DNA of 39,622 nucleotides, taken from the NCBI GenBank assembly GCA_018652685.1, contig JABIBQ010000068.1:1-39622 (forward strand), read 5' to 3'. Below the pieces are notes generated by a model that saw only the letters and a program-made list of their open reading frames with translations, was not told the origin of the DNA and made no database searches. Of this stretch, positions 1 through 6,776 are shown in pieces. Made by a program: the position numbers and the translations under genes. The DNA is from Candidatus Bathyarchaeota archaeon (GTDB lineage Archaea > Thermoproteota > Bathyarchaeia > TCS64). How positions within the stretch are numbered: the stretch's first letter is position 1; the number at the start of each line of letters is the position of its first letter.

Positions 1-816
1 CTCAACCACCGCTTCCTCAACCGCGGAGTCTACGATCGCCTCCACAACTGGAGTCTCCTCCTGTGCGGGTGCCTCCTCCGATGCTACCTCATCCGTAATG
101 ACTGGCTTGGCTGCATCGGCCTCTGACTCGACGACTTCGATTGTATCATCGACTACTGCCTCCGCGGGGACCTCGGTGACTGGCGCCGGCTCCTCCATGG
201 GTAGCTGGTACTCGATGTCAGGTAAGCCTTCTAGGCTTATCTTGTCAGGGAACTTCGCGTCCGGTGGAACGATCTTCACCGTGACTCCAAGTGTACCCCT
301 TTTCATTTTAACGTGAAGCGTCGAGATCCTTACGTTCCTCAGCGCGGGCTCACCCGACTTTGGCACGTATCCCTCGACAACTTTCTCGAAACGTGATCTT
401 GCGCTTCTCAGCGGGCCTTTCAGTATGATCTCGCATCCAAGTGCCCCACTGTCCATAATGCGTCTAAGGCTCCAGAAAATTGATCTCCTGAAGTGGACTC
501 CCCTCTCAAGGGCGTTGGCTATCCTTGCAGCCATGATGGCCGGGTTAAGCTCAGGCACCTCGACCTCTATGACAGTAATCTGGGGGTTTGGTAGGCCCAG
601 CTCGTTTTCAAGTCGCTCCGATGCGGCCTTGATGGCCCTGCCCCTCTTGCCGATGACCCTTCCGGGCCTCATGGCGTAGAGGTTGATCTGTGCACCCATG
701 GGGGTCTTTGTCAGGGTGATTCCGCCGTATCCTGCTTGCTCGTACTCCTTTGCGAGAAGCTCATCGACTTTTACCCTTTCTATATTGTTCTTGATAATTC
801 GCTTGACTATTGACAC
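1..816 (-). CDS. rpsC: 30S ribosomal protein uS3, 3' end cut by window edge
   Basis: Small-subunit protein at the mRNA entry site. I see 272 codons and the end lies beyond position 1. The GTG start at 816 shares its G with the TAG stop of uL22 (translational coupling). The KH-domain loop VIGKRG is at residues 54-59 and the conserved core GCEIILKGPLRSARS at 128-142, followed by GYVPKSG. The typical archaeal core ends near residue 205. After it comes a tail of at least 65 residues rich in Glu, Ala, Val and Pro, which is longer than in many archaeal S3 proteins. Co-transcribed with uL22. Identity is certain; the C-terminal end is not visible. Confidence 0.97.
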   Translation of the reverse strand, partial: MSIVKRIIKNNIERVKVDELLAKEYEQAGYGGITLTKTPMGAQINLYAMRPGRVIGKRGRAIKAASERLENELGLPNPQITVIEVEVPELNPAIMAARIANALERGVHFRRSIFWSLRRIMDSGALGCEIILKGPLRSARSRFEKVVEGYVPKSGEPALRNVRISTLHVKMKRGTLGVTVKIVPPDAKFPDKISLEGLPDIEYQLPMEEPAPVTEVPAEAVVDDTIEVVESEADAAKPVITDEVASEEAPAQEETPVVEAIVDSAVEEAVVE

Positions 817-1277
817 TAATATTCCTCCACCGCAACCTCAATGTGGGTCAGGTGTTTGTAATATGGCGATGCTCTTCCGAACGCCCTTGGTATGAACTTC
901 CTGATGACCCTTGCCTTGTGGGCGGCCATGTGGACGATCCTAAGCCTGTCTGCGTATAATCCCTTGAACTCGGCGTTAGCCTCCACTGAGTCCAGGATTT
1001 TCAGTATCTCTCCGGCAGCCTTCTCGGGGTACCTTCCTGCATCGTGGCCGTTTAGACCTTTACGATGGGGGGTTTTCCCTCGGTACCGGTAGTAAGGTAC
1101 TGCCCGTTTCTTGTCTATGACGTCGTTTAGGAATGTCTTGGCTTCGTCTAGCTTCATTCCTTTGAGTGTGTTACAGATCTCACGAGATGTTTTTGGTTTA
1201 ATCCTGAGATCCCTGCCGCTGGCTATGGCGGTCTTATCAGGGTCTAGCCCTTGTACTGAATATTTCCATGATGGCAT
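816..1277 (-). CDS. rplV: 50S ribosomal protein uL22
   Basis: Large-subunit protein lining the peptide exit tunnel. It has 153 aa, the usual archaeal/eukaryotic length (bacterial L22 is about 110 aa). The archaeal signature includes the early YRGKTPHRKG segment and the C-terminal THIEVAVEE. Its stop overlaps the GTG start of uS3. An AT-rich gap of 183 bp with a good TATA box separates it from uS19, so uL22-uS3 probably has its own promoter rather than relying only on read-through from uL3. Confidence 0.97.
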   Translation of the reverse strand: MPSWKYSVQGLDPDKTAIASGRDLRIKPKTSREICNTLKGMKLDEAKTFLNDVIDKKRAVPYYRYRGKTPHRKGLNGHDAGRYPEKAAGEILKILDSVEANAEFKGLYADRLRIVHMAAHKARVIRKFIPRAFGRASPYYKHLTHIEVAVEEY

Positions 1278-1311
1278 ATACGCACCGTGTGTCTACCTTG
1301 AATCGTGTATT

Positions 1312-1321
1312 CATATATAAA
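1312..1321 (-). promoter_or_regulatory. Archaeal TATA box for uL22-uS3
   Basis: The minus strand reads TTTATATATG, centred about 39 nt before the uL22 ATG. This predicts a transcription start near 1290 and a leader of about 12 nt. It lies in the gap between uS19 and uL22. The assignment rests on sequence and spacing only. Confidence 0.6.
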
Positions 1322-1460
1322 GCGTTCTGAATGGTAGGTATTTTTGTCGATGTCTACTTATTGGCTTCATTTTGTATGTTCATATATGTTCTTCAATGAA
1401 AATATACATTCATTATAATGAGTTACTATATGAAAAATAAAGTAAAATGAAGTAGGGATA

Positions 1461-1844
1461 CTACTTCAGTGGGATATACATGCTACTACGCGATGCTCCG
1501 ATACCGGGGCGTCCATGGCGTACTATTGCCATTGGGCTCGCGTACTCGCCAAGATAGTGGCCAAGCATCTTCTGGTTGATGACAACCTCACGGAACTCCT
1601 TCCCAGTGTAGCAATGGATCGTCTTCCCCAGCATATCGGGCAAGATGATCAGATCCCTTGCATGGGTCCTGACTGGCTTGCCTTTATCTCTCCTGAGTTT
1701 TTCAAGAACTATCCTCTGCTCTGCGCTGAGACCTCGTCGGAGGCTTCTTCTCATCCTTGAGGGAAGCAGCCTGATGAACTCATCCATTGACATAGCTTTG
1801 AGCTCCTCGACCGTCTTTCCTCTGTAGTTAAAGTCTTTGGGCAT
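1461..1844 (-). CDS. rpsS: 30S ribosomal protein uS19
   Basis: Small-subunit head protein that contacts the tRNA A site and uS13. It has 127 aa, the archaeal/eukaryotic size. The C-terminal core contains HYLGEYASP and VRHGRPGIGASRSS, typical of archaeal uS19. The start is supported by an AGGTGA Shine-Dalgarno about 6 nt upstream. It follows uL2 by 35 bp. Downstream on the minus strand the sequence becomes T-rich (TTTTACTTTATTTTTC), consistent with at least partial termination before uL22. Confidence 0.97.
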   Translation of the reverse strand: MPKDFNYRGKTVEELKAMSMDEFIRLLPSRMRRSLRRGLSAEQRIVLEKLRRDKGKPVRTHARDLIILPDMLGKTIHCYTGKEFREVVINQKMLGHYLGEYASPMAIVRHGRPGIGASRSSMYIPLK

Positions 1845-1879
1845 ATTGTTTCACCTGTTGATTAAGGGGTTTTAAACCC

Positions 1880-2608
1880 TTAGTTCCTCCTGGTCCTCTT
1901 TCGCCTTCCACTGTTGCGTGCCGCGATCAGTCCGACCTTCGCGCCTGGTGGTGCGTGGCGGCTGACCGTGGTTGATTTACCTGGCCTTCTGTGGCGACCT
2001 CCTCCGTGGGGGTGCATGGCTGCAGGCATCTTTACGCCGTGAGCGGTTGGATACTTGTGTCCCTTTGCCTTTTTCTTGTGGTGCTTTTCACCGGCTTTCA
2101 TGAAAGGTCGCTCTAGGCGTCCCCCTCCACTTACTATGCCGATGGTGGCCCTTGAGTTGCTTTTAACCCTGATGATTCGCCTACTTGGTAGCCTTACTGT
2201 GGTGTAGTCGTCTATGTGTGCAATTACCGTAGCGAATGATCCGCTGCTTCTGGCGATCTTGCCGCCGTCGCCTGGACGTAGTTCGATATTGGACACCATA
2301 GTTCCCTCAGGGATGTCTTTCAGGTGGAGGACGTTGCCGACTTTTGGGATCGCGCCTATGCCAACCATAATTGGCATGTTCAGGCTGAGACCCTCTGTGG
2401 CAGCTACGTGATATCCATGACCTGGAGCGAACTCAATGTATGCAAGGGGTGCTCCCCTGCCGGGTTCATGCTCCATTGACTTGACAAAGCCCTGTAGTAC
2501 TTCCTCTGTGATAACGGGGTACTTGGATGGCGCTTTCTTGTTCATTTTCGCCGCTTTGTATGTATGTCCACCGCGGCCTCTTCGCTGTACTCTAAGTTTC
2601 TTTCCCAT
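1880..2608 (-). CDS. rplB: 50S ribosomal protein uL2
   Basis: Core large-subunit protein near the peptidyl-transferase centre. It has 242 aa, normal for archaea. The N-terminus MGKKLRVQRRGRGGHTYKAA and the C-terminal region with AAMHPHGGGRHRRPGKSTTV carry the conserved HPHGGG loop (His required for activity in the family). It lies 9 bp after uL23, within the same transcript. The final residues are strongly basic (SGRRKRTRRN). Confidence 0.98.
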   Translation of the reverse strand: MGKKLRVQRRGRGGHTYKAAKMNKKAPSKYPVITEEVLQGFVKSMEHEPGRGAPLAYIEFAPGHGYHVAATEGLSLNMPIMVGIGAIPKVGNVLHLKDIPEGTMVSNIELRPGDGGKIARSSGSFATVIAHIDDYTTVRLPSRRIIRVKSNSRATIGIVSGGGRLERPFMKAGEKHHKKKAKGHKYPTAHGVKMPAAMHPHGGGRHRRPGKSTTVSRHAPPGAKVGLIAARNSGRRKRTRRN

Positions 2609-2617
2609 ATCTCACAC

Positions 2618-2878
2618 CTACAGTATTCCTAGACGGATAGCGACATCTGATGCGTCGTACTCGTCGGTTAGCTTTACGAATGCTTTCTTGGTTCCCTTCC
2701 GGGTGATTAGCGTGTTAATGTCTTCGGCCTCGACTTCATAGAGTTCCTTGACAGCAGCTGCGATTTGGTGCTTGTTGGCGCGCCTGTCACAGATGAAGAC
2801 GAGTTTGTTCTCGTTCTCGATCATGTTGACGCTGCGCTCCGTCATCAGTGGGAAGATTATTACTTCATGTGCTTCCAT
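2618..2878 (-). CDS. rplW: 50S ribosomal protein uL23
   Basis: Large-subunit protein at the tunnel exit and a docking site for SRP and chaperones. I place the start at the ATG at 2878 (86 aa, MEAHEVIIFPLMTERSV). It lies 2 bp after the uL4 stop and is preceded by GGGAG at a suitable distance. An upstream ATG at 2893 would overlap uL4 and add five residues. The core PLMTERSV and the C-terminal DASDVAIRLGIL are archaeal L23 features. Confidence 0.96.
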   Translation of the reverse strand: MEAHEVIIFPLMTERSVNMIENENKLVFICDRRANKHQIAAAVKELYEVEAEDINTLITRKGTKKAFVKLTDEYDASDVAIRLGIL

Positions 2879-2880
2879 TT

Positions 2881-3642
2881 TTACCGCTCCCATACCTCGT
2901 CTACCTGACCAAAGGCGGACTCTGTCCAGATGACCAGTCTGCCTGGGTGGGCGCCAGGTGCAAGTAGCTCGGCGTTAAGGCCTGCTACGCTGCATATCTC
3001 TACGCCCGGTAGGTTTCTTGCTGCATATCCTATCCCGTCGTCCTCGGCGACAACGACGAGTGGACCCTTGCCTTTCTTGTGCTTGCGTCCTCTCATCTTA
3101 CCCCTTCCAGCCCGGACCTTCCTGCGGTCGGCGCGTTCAACGTCGTCCTGGACTCCGATGGCAATGAATAGGGATTCTACGTCCTTGGTTTTCTTCAGGG
3201 ATTGTATCTCATTCGAGACTACGATTGGAAGATGCTCGGACTCGAACTTATGTCCGCGCTTTTCTACGAGTTCCTTAACAGCTGTCGCTGCGATTCCCGA
3301 CCTTATAGCGAACCTCCTTTCTTTCTTGTTGATTCGCTTAACGATGACTTTCTCAGAACGTGGAGGGAAGGCCGCGTGGCCGCCTACAATGCTTACGCCG
3401 AAGGCTGCTCTGCTGCTTCCCTTGAGCCTGGGAACTCGGGCTATGCCGTGGCCTGTTCCGCGGGACTCTGCGGTAGTGTGCTTCCCTGCCATGGGGTCCC
3501 TGCCCTGGGGCTGGAACCTTGTGCTTTGAAGCGCAATTACTGCTCTTCTGATTACATCGTGCCTGACAGGTGTATTGAACACCTGTGGAATTTCTACCTC
3601 GCCTGTTTTCTCATTCTGGAGATTGATTACTGGTACTTTCAT
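2881..3642 (-). CDS. rplD: 50S ribosomal protein uL4
   Basis: Large-subunit protein whose loop reaches into the exit tunnel. It has 253 aa, archaeal type. The tunnel-loop region around residues 55-100 includes GTGHGIARVPRLKGS and GGHAAFPPR, both conserved in archaeal/eukaryotic L4. The start ATG overlaps the TGA stop of uL3 (ATGA), so translation is probably coupled. Archaeal uL4 lacks the bacterial extension used for S10-operon autoregulation, so I make no such claim here. Confidence 0.97.
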   Translation of the reverse strand: MKVPVINLQNEKTGEVEIPQVFNTPVRHDVIRRAVIALQSTRFQPQGRDPMAGKHTTAESRGTGHGIARVPRLKGSSRAAFGVSIVGGHAAFPPRSEKVIVKRINKKERRFAIRSGIAATAVKELVEKRGHKFESEHLPIVVSNEIQSLKKTKDVESLFIAIGVQDDVERADRRKVRAGRGKMRGRKHKKGKGPLVVVAEDDGIGYAARNLPGVEICSVAGLNAELLAPGAHPGRLVIWTESAFGQVDEVWER

Positions 3643-4649
3643 TGCTGAATACCTCCCTTAGTCCACTCGGTGTGGAGGTAGGTGATCTGTGGTGCTTCCT
3701 CGGGGTAGTCTGTGTCGCGTACGGTTTTACGTAGCTTGATTAGACGCTTTGCTGACCCGATGATGCTTCCCTTCAACAGGAGATAATCTCCCTTGACGAA
3801 ACCATAGTTCTTGAACCCGGCCTTTGGATTGATGCGATCAGTGTCGCCGTTCATTAGCATGATTCTTTTATTGAACTCGGTTCTGTTGTGGAAGCCCATC
3901 TGGCCTGCACGCGGTACCTGGGGCATAACGCGCCTTGGTACCCATGGACCGATGGATGCTACAGCTCTTCTTGATTTTCTTGCTTTTCGTGCCAGTATCC
4001 TGATTCCCCATCTTTTGACCGGCCCTTGGAAGCCTTTGCCCTTTGTGACACCGATGATATCGATGCCCTCGCTGGGACCGAAGACGTCCTTTATTGTTAC
4101 GGTCTTACCTAGCAATCCTTTGGCGTATTCCAGCTGGCTCTCCATTGATCCGCCTGAAACGGGGATCTCGAAGAGGTCTGGCGCCTTTTGTGAGAGGCTT
4201 GAGAGTCTTGGCTGGGTTGCCGCGATGACCCTTATCTCGGCGACCTTGCTGATTTTCTCAGTTATCTCGTTTATCTTGCTCTCTGGCTGGGGATCTGTGG
4301 CGAAGGTTATCCTTCTGTGCAGGTCTCTAGGCTGGTTCTGCATCCAAGCCTCTGTGATGGCCTGTAGGCCGTCCTGAGTCTTCTTGTACGCTCGTATTGC
4401 TACGACCAGCATAGGGGGAGTGTCGATTACGGTGGCGGCTGCTTTAACCTCCTGACCGTATTCTGGAACTCGTTGTCTATCTTCTATGTAGAACAGGTGG
4501 GTCATACCTGCCTTGTAGCCTGCGAAGCCGGCTAGCTGGGGTTCCCCATCTAGCTTGGGCCAGTAACTCACGCGGCCTTTTGGGTTCCTCGCGCGTTTGC
4601 GTGGGGAATAGCCTCGTGAGCCTCGCTTTGGTGATCTTACTCTTGGCAT
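3639..4649 (-). CDS. rplC: 50S ribosomal protein uL3
   Basis: Core large-subunit assembly protein and first gene of the ribosomal cluster as seen here. It has 336 aa, typical of archaea (bacterial about 210). It opens with MPRVRSPKRGSRGYSPRKRA, and the conserved core VTKGKGFQGPVKRWG and MGFHNRTEFNKR is clear. The start has an AGGAGTG Shine-Dalgarno at 4657-4663 and a TATA box about 50 nt upstream. It overlaps uL4 by 4 nt. Confidence 0.98.
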   Translation of the reverse strand: MPRVRSPKRGSRGYSPRKRARNPKGRVSYWPKLDGEPQLAGFAGYKAGMTHLFYIEDRQRVPEYGQEVKAAATVIDTPPMLVVAIRAYKKTQDGLQAITEAWMQNQPRDLHRRITFATDPQPESKINEITEKISKVAEIRVIAATQPRLSSLSQKAPDLFEIPVSGGSMESQLEYAKGLLGKTVTIKDVFGPSEGIDIIGVTKGKGFQGPVKRWGIRILARKARKSRRAVASIGPWVPRRVMPQVPRAGQMGFHNRTEFNKRIMLMNGDTDRINPKAGFKNYGFVKGDYLLLKGSIIGSAKRLIKLRKTVRDTDYPEEAPQITYLHTEWTKGGIQQ

Positions 4650-4694
4650 GTGTTGACACTCCTAATTAGAGCTACCAAGAAACAACAGGACTCG

Positions 4695-4704
4695 CTTTTA
4701 AAGG
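4695..4704 (-). promoter_or_regulatory. TATA box for the uL3-led ribosomal operon
   Basis: The minus strand reads CCTTTAAAAG, about 50 nt before the uL3 ATG. A start near 4672 is predicted, giving a short leader that still contains the AGGAGTG Shine-Dalgarno. The EF-2 promoter further right uses almost the same core (GGGTTTAAAAGA). Confidence 0.6.
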
Positions 4705-4805
4705 ATTCTCCTTGACAGTTATTTTGATTTATGGAAGATATGGACTTCATTTTACGGCTGCACTATTGGTGGTTAACTAAAATCGTTGTATCAAATAATC
4801 TGACA

Positions 4806-4821
4806 TAAGGAGAAAAAAGGT
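4806..4821 (-). terminator. T-rich terminator after the SRPBCC gene
   Basis: On the minus strand, about 70 nt after the stop of the SRPBCC gene, there is CGACCTTTTTTCTCCTT. Oligo-T tracts of this kind are the usual archaeal termination signal. No hairpin is needed or seen. Confidence 0.4.
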
Positions 4822-4890
4822 CGTACTGAGTAGTAAGGATAATTGTCATAGACGCCCATCTCGCCCCACTTATACGAGTTGCGGATGCAA

Positions 4891-5346
4891 TTACTTGGCC
4901 ATGAAATCGAAAGAGCCCATACGCAGATTTATCCCGTATTCCAGGTACGCCTTGAGGCATGCCATGAAGTTGGCCCATCCTCCCGCGTTCCCCATGAGCC
5001 ACTTGATGCCCGCCTCGTTGTTTTCCATGCTCTTCTCGGTTATAGTCACCACGGTGACGTCGTCCCCTGCAGGGTCCAGTGTCATTTCAACGAGAAGCAT
5101 CTCGCCCTCAACCTCCCAGCGGTATGAGATGTACCTGTCATGCTCGATTTTGTCGATGTAGATCGGAAACTCCATATCGAGCTCGGAGAATTTCCAAGTC
5201 AGGGTCTTTCCCTCGACCATTTTCCCGTTGCTCTCTGATATGAAATAGTTGGACATGTGCTCAGGGTCGATGATGGCGTTGAACACCGTGCTGGCTGGCT
5301 TTTGTATCCCAAGCGCGACCTTGATTTCGAGTCTCTGATTATCCAT
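4891..5346 (-). CDS. SRPBCC / AHSA1-like domain protein
   Basis: A 151-aa protein of the START/Bet v1-like (SRPBCC) superfamily, resembling the AHSA1 (activator of Hsp90 ATPase homologue 1) group. This fold is a helix-grip pocket for hydrophobic ligands; no enzymatic role can be read from sequence. Family features seen are the N-terminal KPASTVFNAIIDPEHMSNYF helix, alternating strands ending in SYRWEVEGEMLLVEMTL, and the long C-terminal helix with WANFMACLKAYLEYG. It is monocistronic between the ribosomal promoter and the PrpD-like gene, with GAGGGGAGAA upstream of the ATG as a possible ribosome binding site. Confidence 0.82.
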   Translation of the reverse strand: MDNQRLEIKVALGIQKPASTVFNAIIDPEHMSNYFISESNGKMVEGKTLTWKFSELDMEFPIYIDKIEHDRYISYRWEVEGEMLLVEMTLDPAGDDVTVVTITEKSMENNEAGIKWLMGNAGGWANFMACLKAYLEYGINLRMGSFDFMAK

Positions 5347-5391
5347 TAATGAATTCTCCCCTCGAATGAATAAATATGAATTGGGTAAAAA

Positions 5392-6720
5392 CTAGATCAG
5401 GTTAGATAGCTGGCCCAGGTCCTCAATCTGCTCAAGGCGGTTGACGGCCTGGATTATCTTCTCTGCCGTCTCCTCTGAGACAAGCATGGTGGCCAGGGCG
5501 GTGAACTTTTCCTGGATGAAGCTAGAGGGGATAGGCGGCTTATCCTCCTCGAATAATGCGTAGTGGTTGTCCTTAGTGATGATCTCAAGCCTTGTCCCGA
5601 TCTTTGTGGGAAAAACCGCGTCGATCTCAGGGTCTGTGTAGACCTCGGTCTTTTTCCCCAGCTCGATGACCGTGGAGTCCTCATAACACTCGAAGAATTC
5701 TTTCAGGAACACCTTGCCCTCGACGAGGGCGATGCCGACTGCCACTGCCGGTTGGTTCTGTGCATGGAGCGGTGTCTTGGCTACCTTAAGCTGGTTCTCT
5801 GCGGTTATATGGTTGAGTCCGATCCTGATCTTTTTCACGTCATCAGGTTTGATATCATGCTCTTCCCGAAGCTGGAGCGCCATCCTAATCGGGGGGCACA
5901 ACTCGTGGCAGCACGCGTATGGCTTGAACTTGCATCCAAGTATCTTGTACTCGGTTCCAAGCCCATCTGTCAGGCGGTTCGTGTCGTATGACTCGGAGTG
6001 GGTGGTCAACAGGCCGTGCTTCCCCGCGAAGACGCTTGAGGGGCCGGTATAGCCCTCCCTTGCTAGGAGCGCGGCCAGTACCCCGTTCATCGCAGCTTTA
6101 CCGGCGTGGAGTCTCTTGCTCATATCGCCGGTGGTGAGCCATTCCTCAAGGCCAGCCGCTTGAGTACCTGCCAGGCCGAAGGCGTTCACCATCTGATCCT
6201 CGTTTAAGCCCAGTATTTTCCCGGCTGCAGCCGTGGCCCCTATTGTGCCTACGACGCCGGTTGCATGGAATCCCCGGTCCCTGAGTCCCGGGTACATTGA
6301 AGAGTCAACTCGGCAGCTGATCTCATATCCGGCCAGTATCCCGGTAATCAACTTCTTTCCTGAAACTCCCTCGGTCTCAGCTGCTGCAAATGCAGCTGGG
6401 TTAATACAAGCCCCTGGGTGTGCCCAGCTAGGTCTAGCCCCCGAGTCATCAGCATCAACGCCGTGGGCCATTGTACCGTTGGCAAGGGCCGCGTTCATCA
6501 TGGGGTACTTCCCCTCTCCAATAACTGTGGACTGGGGTTCTCCCTTCATCTGCTTGACAATGCTAATTACCATCTGAGACCAGGGCATCTCGTGTGCCGC
6601 GAATGTGTTCCCCAGATAGTCAAGAAAGTGCATTTTTGTCTTCTTGATAACCTCGGCGGGTAATTCATCGTAATTGAGGTCTACAACGTATTTTGCGAAA
6701 ATTCTTGAGTACTCGTCCAT
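5392..6720 (-). CDS. MmgE/PrpD family protein
   Basis: A 442-aa member of the MmgE/PrpD superfamily, which includes 2-methylcitrate dehydratase, cis-aconitate decarboxylase and iminodisuccinate epimerase. The substrate cannot be decided from sequence. The conserved AHGVDADDS motif is at residues 85-93 and a glycine-rich GFHATGVVGTIGATAAAGK segment follows. I place the start at 6720 because a TATA box lies at 6754-6766, inside the longer reading frame that would begin at 6771; an AGGTAA sequence also precedes the 6720 ATG. No methylcitrate synthase or other PrpBC gene is nearby, so a role in the methylcitrate cycle is not supported by context. Confidence 0.9.
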   Translation of the reverse strand: MDEYSRIFAKYVVDLNYDELPAEVIKKTKMHFLDYLGNTFAAHEMPWSQMVISIVKQMKGEPQSTVIGEGKYPMMNAALANGTMAHGVDADDSGARPSWAHPGACINPAAFAAAETEGVSGKKLITGILAGYEISCRVDSSMYPGLRDRGFHATGVVGTIGATAAAGKILGLNEDQMVNAFGLAGTQAAGLEEWLTTGDMSKRLHAGKAAMNGVLAALLAREGYTGPSSVFAGKHGLLTTHSESYDTNRLTDGLGTEYKILGCKFKPYACCHELCPPIRMALQLREEHDIKPDDVKKIRIGLNHITAENQLKVAKTPLHAQNQPAVAVGIALVEGKVFLKEFFECYEDSTVIELGKKTEVYTDPEIDAVFPTKIGTRLEIITKDNHYALFEEDKPPIPSSFIQEKFTALATMLVSEETAEKIIQAVNRLEQIEDLGQLSNLI

Positions 6721-6753
6721 AGAGATTACCTGTTGCGTCAAGGTACTGCCCGT

Positions 6754-6766
6754 TGGATATATCTTT
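6754..6766 (-). promoter_or_regulatory. TATA/BRE element for the PrpD-family gene
   Basis: The minus strand reads AAAAGATATATCC: a purine-rich BRE-like AAAAG followed by GATATATCC, 34-46 nt before the ATG at 6720. It predicts a leader of about 12 nt and argues against the longer reading frame starting at 6771. Confidence 0.55.
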
Positions 6767-6776
6767 TCCAATAAAA

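Noticed and set aside
98-1320. Plus-strand open frames across the uS3 and uL22 genes
   Set aside because: They are antisense shadows of ribosomal protein genes with Ser/Pro-rich, low-complexity translations and no promoter.
5392-6720. Naming the MmgE/PrpD protein 2-methylcitrate dehydratase
   Set aside because: No methylcitrate-cycle neighbours, and the superfamily contains several other activities.
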